Part shown: positions 37,401-49,400 of the stretch, piece by piece | Numbering within the stretch: position 1 is the stretch's first letter | Layout: every line of letters starts with the position of its first letter | Assembly: GCA_036768485.1 (NCBI GenBank) | Contig: JAVLUZ010000508.1 | Location: forward strand, 372,001 to 436,000 | Origin: Mermis nigrescens | Taxonomy: Eukaryota > Nematoda > Enoplea > Mermithida > Mermithidae | Direction of reading: 5' to 3' | Length of the DNA: 64,000 nt | The notes under the pieces: model-generated | What the model saw: the letters and a program-made list of their open reading frames with translations, nothing else | Database searches by the model: none | What the model was told of the DNA's origin: nothing | Position numbers and translations under genes: made by a program

Positions 37401-40400
37401 CACCCCTCCCTTCGGGAATGTGTGTTTCCGATCCATGTAGCAAGCATGAAAATTAAAACTTAGTCATCACATGAATAATAAATTGGCACTTTGCTGTATG
37501 TAACTTTGTGTAACTGGGTACGCGATTAAAACCACAAGAAAAGTCTAGATAAAAAATAGCCTTTGTACTGCAGATGCATTCTAAATAGTTAATATTCAAC
37601 GGACATATTAAACTTATTCAAATTTGATTTTAACCCTCGGCGCCTCGGCACTTTTCAGCTTCGCCCTCGGCGCCGAGGCCGAGGCTCCAAAAAACGCCGA
37701 GGCTTGCCGAGGCCGAGGCCGAGGCCTCGGTCCGATCACTGAGAGGGGGTAGACCGAATTTTCTGGGGGGGCGGCTGAATGAGTAATCTTGTTACCCATT
37801 TAATGTCAAATTTTGGTACCTAATTCGTCGCATTTTTTCTTCATAAATATTTATGATTAAATTTGCCTAAGAGCAATAATAATTAGAGGGATGGAATGAC
37901 CTGTAACATCGAATACATACGAAATTATGGAAGAAAAGTGTCTGGATGAATGAGCTGAACAGTCTACTGCTCAAAAAATAAGTAAATGTACTTGAATTTA
38001 CACTTTTAAACGTCATTTGACGCTTTTTCATCGTTCAAACAATCGGTTTTGGTCCGAAATGGTCTGAATGGGTATGCTTCTCAAAAATTGTGATAGGGAA
38101 TACCCCAAACCCCCTCAGTGTGCACGTGTGTAGCCTTTTCTATGGGCCACCCTGTAAATACACAACATCCATAAAAAAGACATATACATATACGAGTACA
38201 TACGATACATGTACAGCATGGGGATTCTGTGGGGAGTGAGCCCAAAATTTTTATAAAAAGTGCCTTTTTTGGGCTAAAAAACGATGGGTACACGTCAAAA
38301 ACACTGTTTTTGACGTTTCAGACAATGCTCGCTTTTTCTACAACATAAAAACGTAAAAGTAATCTCAAAAAATTTGAAAACAATGACTAAATTGAACAGA
38401 ATATGGTCAAAAAATAGGCATGTGGAGCGAAGCGTAGAAAATTTGAGATTTTGGAGCATAAAATGAGCTAAAAACGCCTAAAAAGGCACACTATTTACAA
38501 CTTTTACAAACATTTACAAAAAATTGACAATTCTGGAAGGGGGGGGAGTCGCAGCCATCTTGCGGCGGGTCAGTTGCCATTCTGGCAGGGGGCAAAGGTG
38601 TCCAAGGTCAGGGTGGTCAGCATAGGGGAGGGGGTAAACTCCCAGAAATTCAAAACAGTTAATTCAATGTTCACGGTTTTTTTTGCTGTTTAAACGACCA
38701 AAATGGTCAAAATAATCTGTAGAACGTTTTTTCGTGTAGCATCTAATTTATAAAGCATTTTTAGTCCATTTCGACTGCATTACATCACTTTTAACACTAA
38801 AAAATAGAGAAATTGATAAATTTTGGGCGCTTTTTGAGCACAAAAATTCATAAAAGTATAACGGAAAAATTTCAACATTTTTACTGCTTTTGACCTCAAA
38901 AATGATGCAAGAAACGTCCCGCCAGCTCAAAATCGCCGGACAGTAATCTAGCTAACCCTTCAGCGGAGGGGTAACACCTCACCCCTATGTGTATGTATGC
39001 TTAAAAGGCTATAAAAACGGTCGTTTTCCGCGCTAAAGCCAGAAATACGATGACTTCATAAAAAAGAGATGCAATTTTTCCATCAATTCCCTACATAATC
39101 TCACCTTTTAAATAATGTTTTCGGTCAAGGGGAAAGGCGACCGCCCCTTCCCCGTAAATAAGGCTCTGCGTGTATGTAACTACTTGCAACGTAACAAGAT
39201 AACTATGTTTACAAAACACACTTTAGGTGCTTCGATTGCCGAATAGGTTGATCCAGGTGGAACTTGGAACCCTTCGGTGTAAAACTTGAAATGGTGTATC
39301 AGGGCTTCCATGCTTTCCTGTAACAAAGTAGAAGAGGTGATATAATGGCAAAAGTGGTCGTGAATCAGAGTAGTTAATTTGGTCTGCCAAAAATATGACT
39401 CATTATACATATGTATGTACTTCGTTAGGAGTCTAGAAATATATGCAACAGGGGGTTGGGGATCTCCTCACCCAATCTTAATCATTCCCATCAACCAGAG
39501 CCCAGAATTATAAAATTTTGACACCTCCGATTTTTATTTAAATTTGTTTTTTGCCACTTCTACGTGTTTTTTGGCCGTTTTTGGCCTAAGTTAAAACCTA
39601 CTAAAAATAGCCGAAGATCCTTATCCAAAATTTTGAGCCATTAAATATATGAGTTAGTCTAGATAACCCTAAACCCTCCCCACCACATGTCTGATCAATA
39701 CCACAGGTGCGCAGCCAGGTTAGTCTACCGAGTCAGTTGCTAAGCTTTTTTGAACCAAAAAGACCTTGAAAACTAAATCTAAAGTAGCGTAAAAGCAATG
39801 TTAATCCACAGTTTTTGGTCAATTTAAAGCAATTTTTAAGAAAATTTCATATTTTAACCTATTTTTCGCCATCATTCTGCTCAGAAAATTTTCCGTTTTT
39901 ACTCTATGAGTTAACCTCTCACCCTTAGCATGTCTAGAAAAGACCCCAAACCCCCAATTGCACGTCGAGTGATAACTTTCTTTCATTTCCGACCGCTTTG
40001 GCGGTACAATCTTGTGATCGTCAACCTTGACTTCACCACTCGGCATGTTATTGAGGCATTGCTCCATAATGCGCAGGCTTTCCCGCATTTCCTGCATGCG
40101 TACTAAATACCTGCAAATATTGTTTTCGAATATGATAAGAGATAATAAGAGTTCAGAATTTACAAGGCTTTGAACTGACCCCATCGCTAGGACTGCCCAA
40201 AAAATGCTCAATTGATACATATTTTTGGGCGATTTTTAGAATCTTTGCAAAAAATCCATTTCTGTTCACTATTAATCAGATTTTAGCCCCATTTCTCGCA
40301 CAGCCAATTCAAAATGTCCAAAAAAAGAAAGGTGAAAAAGAGCATGACTGCCTGAATTGCATTGAAACCAATAATTTTCAATGCTGCGTTTAGTGTTTTT

Positions 40401-43400
40401 ATAATTAGCGATTTCAGTGCTAGCAAAGAAAAATGCTCGGATCGAACAATAAAGACGAATATACTTAGGATTACGGATTATTAAGGATGTTTAAGGAGAG
40501 GACTAGCAGAAAGCTACCTATGTATCTGCCTAAAGTCGCAAAATCTGTTAAAAAACAGACTTTCTCTAAGCAACGCAAAAGATCGAAGTATATTCTGCGG
40601 CCTGCAGATTGAAATAAACTATTGAACCAAAACAACGATTGAAAAAGCAGCAAGTTGGCTATGCAGTAGCTATGGGAAAGTAGATGGAGTAAATTAGGAG
40701 CGACTCTGCAAGCTAATTGAATGAAATAGCGAACGTCAATGCATTCAAGACAATGAAAGACATTGTTTGTTTAACGCTGTAGGAAACGCGTTACGTGAAG
40801 CAAATAACATACATGTATGTAGGTACACTTATATACATGCCCGCAACGATTGTGTGCACTAATTGACGCCAGGTTTGCTTGCTATAATGCCCAGGGTAAA
40901 ATAAAACACCTTTGAATACAATTGCACTTAGTTTTCTATCAATCACGAATACAAAGCAAGTCAGCGTTGCAACTTGCAAGCAGTTTGGGAAAGTATACAT
41001 TTTAGAATACATTTATACACTCTTATGTGAAGCATTGAAAATTATTTAGAGAAGGCTACATTTTTTCTCAGAGGCCGCAGAATAAACTTCGATTTCTTTG
41101 CGTTGCTAAGTCTGACTTTTAACAGATTTTGCGACTTTAGGCATGTACACAGGAAGCTTTTTCCTAGTCCCTCCTTTTACATCCTTACTAATCCGTAATC
41201 CCAAGTATATTCGTCTTTTTTGCTCCATCGAAGCATTTTTCTTTGCTAGTACCCTACTTTTAATTAGAATAACTTGAGAAAATCAGTCAGTAAACACATA
41301 CGGTAACATGCCACAATAATGACATCAGTCCAAGAACGCGGAAAACAACATTGTTCAGAACATCAGTATTATCTTTTATTAAACAAGACAATCTTACCTA
41401 ATTTAAACAGATTAAACGTTTTCAGCACAAACTCCATGCAACTACTGGGTGTAAAGAATACTTACGATCAGATTCGTAATCCTGACGTTACACAGAACAT
41501 TTTGAAAAAATTAAGCTTTGTAAACTTTACACAACTGCTGTGTGAAGAAAACATGCAGTGAGATTCGTAATTCTGACCTTAAAGGACATATTTTGGAAAA
41601 ATTTACGTTTGCAACACTCTTAAAGTAAAATCAATTTGTAGTGTAAACTTTACACATTTACAAAAAATAAATAGTGCAAACTTCACACAACTATCAGGTG
41701 AAGATAAAGACAGATTCTTACAAATTCTGACGTTACATAGAACATTTTGAAATAAATTAAGTTCCCGCGAGGCTCCAGAACTAAAGTTAATTTTCAGTGT
41801 AAACTTTACACAACCACCGAGTGTAAAGATATTAGTCATATTCGTAATCAATTATTTATTGAATCAATTTATTAATTTACTCCGATATTACGATCAACAT
41901 TTATGAAAAAAATTAAGTCTCCATGATGGCTTGATGACAAATAAACATTAGATTTGAACCACTTTACACCACAGACGCGCCCGAATGTCACATCACGTCT
42001 CATTTCTGGTTCTACATTTGTAGACTTGAGATCATGTCCAGACTCATAATCGGAGAAGTTGGCAGAAAAAAACGAGACAGAAACACGATTGACACCCCAA
42101 TTAGGGCTTTGCACTGCCCGAAAAAGCTGGATATTGATGTAAATAAACGCAATTTGCTGTGACGTGTACCCCATGAGAAGTACTTTATTTTTATTTTATT
42201 CGACTTATGCCAACTTCTAAACGGAAGAAGTAGTTAACAAAAAAGGGACAAAAACGTATTTTTCCACCATTCACATTGTAAATCTTAAAAATCTGAACTC
42301 AACTCCCTATCGAGTGTAGATAAATTCGGTTTGAACCAGTTTATAGCCTTTAATTCGTAGTACGTTAATGTGTGGAAAACTTCCATTCCATAAAATACTT
42401 GAGATATTGACCAATCAAAAGAGGGCAGAGAACGTGTTTTTCGCTCAATGTTACACCCATGATTTCGAACTTTACACCTCTATAAGTAATTCAATATTGA
42501 GTTATTTAAACACGATTTGCTGCGATGTGTAGCCCTTAAAACGCCCTTTATTTTAATTTTATTCAATTTATTCCAACTTATAACGGGAGAGGTTATCGAT
42601 GAAATGTTAGACAAACCCTGTTTTTTTACACCATTCACTAGGGTGTGAAGTACTCCGTATTACATTTGTGTAAAATCGTTTGATGGTAAGCAGAAAGTAG
42701 CCCGTTAGCCGTAGTACATTCCTATCAGAACAAATTTCTCGGGACTCAAACCGAAGTTGTTTCTGACATCAAGAAGGCAAAAACGCAACGAAAATCTGTT
42801 TTTACACCCTCTGATTTTTACACTCTTTACGCTCTCCATCAAGAACTGATGCTAACTTAAAAAAGCAAAAAATAAATATCTATAGAATTCAATCCTCTAC
42901 AATTCTATACAGTTAAATTGTATGAGGCATTTACAGAAAGTTGTGTAAAGGCTGCAGAAAAAAACCACCAAAATGAAAAATGTATATGTTATAACTTTAC
43001 AACAAAACTTTACACACTCGTTTACAAACTCGGTATTAAGTGTAAACAAAAAAAGAAAAAAGCGCCATCGAGTTTTTGTATTATCTATCTCTTTAAAAAG
43101 ACCGCATCTCCCAGATGTTTCCCGTTATAGCTGTGAGGGGGACATATGTTGGGGGTGAGCAAGTATATTATAGGTACGCGCTGAAAGTTCCATACCAGTC
43201 AAGCACAGCATGGAAATAATGGGGAAGGGTGAAATATTAAAGTCCCTTTTTTGGGCTCAAAAACGGTTGGTGCGCGAAAAAACATGATTTTTTGCGTTCC
43301 TGACGATGCTCTATCTTTCTAGAAGGGAAAAAACACGAAAAAATTAAGCAAATAATCAAAAATTCCAATAAATTAAACAAAATATAGTCAAGAAAATTTA

Positions 43401-46400
43401 AAACTTTTGAGCGAGCAGATTGCTAAAAACGCTTATGAAAGTAACTTTTCTACGAATTTTTTTTAAATCGCTAATTCTGGAGGGGGAGCGAAAAAATTTC
43501 CGGGGGAGCGAGTGAAAACTTTTCTTGTGGGATGAAAACCATACACGGGCAGCAATCAAATTCTGGGGTGGGGCGGTCCGATTGAGCGAAATCGCTAAAA
43601 ATAGCTCAAAACTTCAATTCTCAGGGGCCTATTGATTTGGAGGGCGTCCGCTGGATTCTGGTGGTCCAGACTCCCTTCCATACCCCCACGCCCATGTGTA
43701 GTGAAAACCCTCAAGCCTCCAAGATCATGTATGTATGCTAGTCAATCAGAAGAATCAACAAAAAGGCGTGCGGCTCGGATAAATAAAAATGGCTGAAAAA
43801 ACCAAAAATCATTCTGAAAAAGAAATGGAGGAAAATATCAAAATATTATTTTTGAAAAACGCTGACATCTTTTTTTAATCATAAATGAATCGGCAATGCC
43901 AAGCTATCAAATTGTTATACCTAGTCAAATCCTGGAATAACAAAGAATAAATTATTTTGTCCTACTCTTGTTTGCATGCTAAAAAGTCAAAATAGCAGAA
44001 AAAAATTCAAAAAAGTTATTGATTCAATGGCCCACCTATCGTAACAATCGCCGTTGATGCCAACGGGTATATCAAAGTCAAAGTTTTCATAACCGTCGTA
44101 CGGTTGGGTCTTTCTGAGATCCCACTTTACACCGGAACCGCGCAGCAAAGGACCCCTGACAATGACAAAATCACATAAATGATACGAGTGTAAATAAGCT
44201 AGAATGCAAAAACAGATGAATAATTCTAACACTGGAATCATTATTAATTTAACTTTAATTTAATTAATTCAATATTAATTTACTAATTTAATAGTGACAG
44301 CAATATTAATATTATTGATAATAATAATAATAATAATAATAATAATTATTATTATTATATTAATTGATAGATAATAGTAATCGCTTCGCTAATATAGTCC
44401 CTAAATCATGATCAAATTGCGGAATACGAAGAAAGTTCAATTTAAGGATGAGGTTTATGAATAAAAATGCGACAAAGGACTAAATTATAGCAAGAAATAA
44501 GAAGTTAAGAAATAATGGGCAGTTGCTAAACTCTCAGGGGTTAAAAAGAGCACCAAAATTCAATTCTGATGGTCTATCGATCTTTGTGGTCAATCAGATT
44601 CTCGGGAGGTCCAGACTACTCAGTCCCTTCACGCCCGTATGTGGTTCCATAGCATCTTAACGTTGGGTATATAACCAGGCACGTATCTCTGGGGGGATGG
44701 GGGAGGGGGGATTCGGACCCCCCAAAAATTCCGAAAAATCGGAAAGGACTTGTTAAACATTATTTGTGCGATTTTTGGATTTTTTGAGCTTAGTCCCCCA
44801 TAAATTGGTGATGGTCCCCCCAAAATAGAACGGTCAGCCACGTGCCTGGTTATAACCATACATGGGCAGCAGCACTATTTCTCTCATCGAACGAGCTTCC
44901 TTGAACATGTACAAAGATCTTTGGAAAGTCTTTGTACGAGAGAAAAATTTTTGGTACATATATACAATATATAGATATGCTATTCAAAATATACATTTAT
45001 ACATACTACTAGATTGTTATCCTTGACCCGCACGCTTCACAAAAAGTGTTACTTTGTCCTGAATTCAGTTTGTTATATTAATTCGGCGCGAAGCGCCAAA
45101 ATGTTCATGAGTCTTGGGTTGAATTTATAAATAAAATTTGACTCAGAAAACTAAAATAACTTGTGTTACACAATCAGAAATAATACAGCGATCGCAATAT
45201 ACATCATTATACTGACTGAATCTCATAATAGACACCGATTTTCATATGAATTTAATGCAACGCAAAGATAAAAAAGTCAATTTTATCTTCAATTGGTATA
45301 AACCAGTGCAAAGTTGTTTAATAGTTTTTTCTGCATAAAATCTTTGTAAAACAGTATAGATAGATGTAAAAGATGCTTAAATCCGTACAAAGATGCTTAA
45401 GGATAGATTTTGGAGTATTTAATGCCCCCAATTGGAGCTTAAATAGAATGTAATTATGATATTCAGCGCGAAGCGTCGAAAATTTTTTGAAATTTTGCAA
45501 AGAAATACTCAAAAAACATTAACATTTCTGATACTTCGCCCCAAAAAGTCATCGTACATTGTACAAAGATGGCTCTGAAAATCTTTGTATGAGCCTCAGG
45601 ATCTTTGTCTCGTACAAAAAAATCCTGAAGGGGCCAAAACCGGCAAAAATCCCAAAAAACATGCTAAAAATTCAATTGTGTGGGTTTATCGATTTTTGCG
45701 GCGGGGGTCCAGATTATGGGAGTGTAACCATAGAAGGGCAGCACCGAAATTCTGAGGGGAGTGCAAGATTTTCAAAGGTCAAAAAAGGGCTCTTTTGCAT
45801 TATCTTACCCCACGAAATTCATTACTTTATCATACAATGTAATTTATTGACACACAGATTACACTATTTGTATATTTACACATACAAAAACACTGCTGCA
45901 TTCTGGCCTTATCTATAAATTACGTTGTATAGTGTTGTGTAAAGCGGTGTTGAAAAAATAAAGTAATAAATTTCGTGGGGTTAGATAATGCAAAAGATCC
46001 AAAAATGGTCTCAAAATGGTGGTATGGCGAAAAAACACCATTTTTTAACGTTTCATATCGAGCACTATCTACATATTAGCATCAAAAAATCGCGAGAAAA
46101 AAATTTAATAAATTGAATTCTATTGGGGAAATTTTAGGAGTCTTTGGGGGGGGGGTATTCGGCCTTCTGGTGGGTGCATACCCCTAGCCTCCACGCCCAC
46201 GTATGAGTATAACCACCCACCCCACAACCCCATGCCCATTTGTGCATACAGCTTATTAGTGCACTAAGTAAATATATACATCTGAAAAGGTTTTACTAAT
46301 TTTCAAAAACGAAAAATAATTCTTAAAAAGTATTATTTTCTTTAACTATCCGCAATTATCGACGATAATTACAAACTGAAGTAAATAAAGAGAAAAAAGG

Positions 46401-49400
46401 GCTATTCGTCGGCACGGACAAACCTTTTTTTGACCTTTTGGGTAAAAACTGAGCTGTCTATATTTGCCATATTGTACAAAGTAAAGATAAAAATATGTAA
46501 AAAACGAAAAATTATCCGAAATTTTTACGTAAAGCCCCAATTGAGCGCGTCGCTAGCCGAAACATTGCCAACATTCTGTAGACGATTTTTCCAAATTCTA
46601 CTTTCCGTCAAAACGTCCTCCATTTCGTCCAAACGAGGTGGCAATTTACGCATCCAATCGTGAATATCGTCCATTAGACCGATGGGCAAATCCTGTTCGA
46701 TAGGGCGAATAAGACAAAATAAGCAAAAAAATTAAATTAAAACAAGTAAACAAACAAACAAAAAAGCAAAAAAAGCAAATTTTGGATAAAAACGCAAAAA
46801 AACTCAAAAGCTAGATTTAGGTCAACTTTCGGAGTGAAACCTTTCGATAATCTTGAAAACTTCGAGAAAATAAGGTTTGACCAATTTTAGATACATATGT
46901 AGCTCTTTATTTCTAATTTAAACCGCGATATCTTGAAAACTTTTCAAATTTTTCTCCGACAAGCATCTTGTGAAAGCTTTTAAATTTTTTTAACCGAAAT
47001 TTATTTTGAAATTTTAAATTAAAATCATAGAGTGGTGAATGTTTTTTTGCATTCGGCAAAGATTTTTCACTATGTGCAAAGACTTTACGGGGACCATACA
47101 AGAGCATGCCGGTGAGGGGAGGGGGTATTGCTCCCCCTCAGCTCTTAAAAACTGATAGCTTAGCTATAATTCATAGGTAGCGCGATAGCGCTACCTATAA
47201 TATACTTGGCCACCTTTTTTCTTATATATTTATAACAGCGAGTGCAAATTTTGTGCCCCCTCCTCGCAGCAACAATGGCACACACCTGGGAGTTTCGGTT
47301 TTTCAATTGATAGATAATTAAAAAACTCGATGTTAATTATTCTGTTTTTGTTTACAGTCGATACCGACTTAGCAATGAGTGTGTACAGTGTAAGCCAAAA
47401 AATCAAATAATTTGCGGGAGAGGGCCAATTTTTTTATGTTGCCCCCGAATTAAATTACGAATCTAACCTTAAAATTTCTTTACACTCAATAGTTTTTACA
47501 CAAAAGTGTAAAGAATACGTGTTTTTTACTCTTTGCGTGTCCTTCAGCTTATCTAACTCAATTTTGGTTTCTGTGCAGTCCAATTATTTTTAAAATGTAG
47601 AGGATTACAGTATCTCAAAAACCAAATTTTTTTCAACGCAATTTTTCTTCATCTGTGATCGTTTTAGTGTAAAGGGTTCGAGACGAAAAAAGAAATTTCT
47701 TTAGCTACTCCGCTGAGTAGGCGTAACATGTTCATTATGCTCAAAATGTGCCCTGACCTAAGCGCTATACATCCTAGTTTATTTTGTTTTTGTACACCCA
47801 ATATTGCTTTATTAGCGTAGGTGTAAACTTTACACTGAGAAGTACATTTCCGCCCTGAGCAATTGGTATGGTCATTTTTTTAAATGACCTCCGTAACGTC
47901 AGAATAACGAATCTGACCTTTAAACTGTTCTACAGCAGGTGGTTGTTGAGCTGTTAAGAGGTGAAGTTTGAGTTGTGCACATGTTTGCTAATGCCAATAT
48001 TTACATAACTCCGTATTGCATATTTTTTGATCAGTTTTTTGTTTCAAAGATTTTTGACTCATCTTTATTCATTTTTATTCACAAACATGTACAGTTTTGA
48101 AGACTAAAACATTCTTCAAAATGCTACCTGCAAATTATTTCAAAATAATAATAATGCTTATGCGCTGTCTTTATCAAACCGATTCCAATATTTTTTCTTG
48201 TTAAAATTCATGAAAATTTATGTCTGTCCAATTCGGAATATATGTATGCGGCTCATAAATTTTCTTAAATTGTTTGCATTTGCTGACGCGTCGACCGGAT
48301 TATTGATTTGTGGCCGGAATCGTTCATTTTGTCTTGCTCCACTATTAATTTTTGTTACTTTCTCGCGCATAATCATTTGCAATCAATTTTTGGCGGCCGA
48401 CACATCATTGCGTTGGTTTACACAATAATGTGCTTGTTGCTCCATGCCAGGCTTTCGCTTGCTGTTTCTGTCGATGCAGGATTTTACTTTAATTAGGTTA
48501 ATAACGTCATTGGCGTTAATTTTAATTCAATAAATTTTCTAACTACCGTTGTTCTCTTTCCTTCAATGTCAACACTTGATATTGAAGCTATAAAGTGTTA
48601 GAGTAAAAGTAAAAACTGTTGCTGTTAATCTTTGCTTATGCAAGCTCTGAATTTAACTTTCTTCAAGCATTTCTGGTGTGAAATATATTAAGAAAATATG
48701 TACGCTAATTTTTAAATCGATCCAATGGGGACTTATACGTAGGTTTTTTCCTTTGATTAAGGTTAGTTAGACTGCCTTTTTTGTAATGAGAATGCAGTAG
48801 TTTAACGGACAAAATCATGCTAAGAAAAAGTAGAATACTAATAAGAAAAAATGCTCCGATGGAGCAAAAAGATGAATTTACTTGGATTTCTTTATTCTTA
48901 AGGATATAAAAGGAGGGGACTAGGGGAAATTTTCCTATACGCGCAAAAGCCGTATGAATGTGCTAAACAGATAGACTTCCTGTAAACAACGCAAAAATCT
49001 AAGTATATTCTGCGGCCTGCGAAAAATCAAGTTTTTTGACAAAATATTTTTCACTGTTTCGCAAAGAACGATTGAAAATTTTCATGATTGTTAAACAGTC
49101 GATTTATAATTTATTTCACGAAGCCTTATCTTCCACAATGCTCTGATGGAAAACAAGATTATCGGAGTAAACTTTACTTCTCCATCAGTGATCGACCGGA
49201 GTACCCGGGCCCGGACCGGGCCCGGCCGGTCATAGCAGGCCCGGGCCCGGGCCCGGGCCCGGCTGCGAAAACCACCGGGCCTCAGCCGGGCCTCAAATAA
49301 TTATCGTTAATATTTCAGACGTTTACTATTTCAGCTGTTGTCCGTATTTCTTATGAATTTGCTAGCCTCTGATTCTATTTAAATCCATTTGCCTTACTTC

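Larger units (their letters stand above)
34618..38154. mobile_element. TIR element (CAGGGTGGCCCATA) with TA flanks, interrupted
   Basis: Ends CAGGGTGGCCCATAAAAAAG and inverted CTATGGGCCACCCTG, flanked by TA (34616-34617, 38155-38156), typical of Tc1/mariner-type elements. About 970 bp without the nested 2566-bp element. No transposase. In NDUFS2 intron 10. Confidence 0.8.

Noticed and set aside
40420..41249. Long terminal repeats of a retroelement
   Set aside because: The arms are inverted, not direct, and no gag/pol coding was found.
48198..48496. Two hydrophobic plus-strand frames
   Set aside because: Within the spacer of the composite repeat; overlapping frames and no homology recognised.
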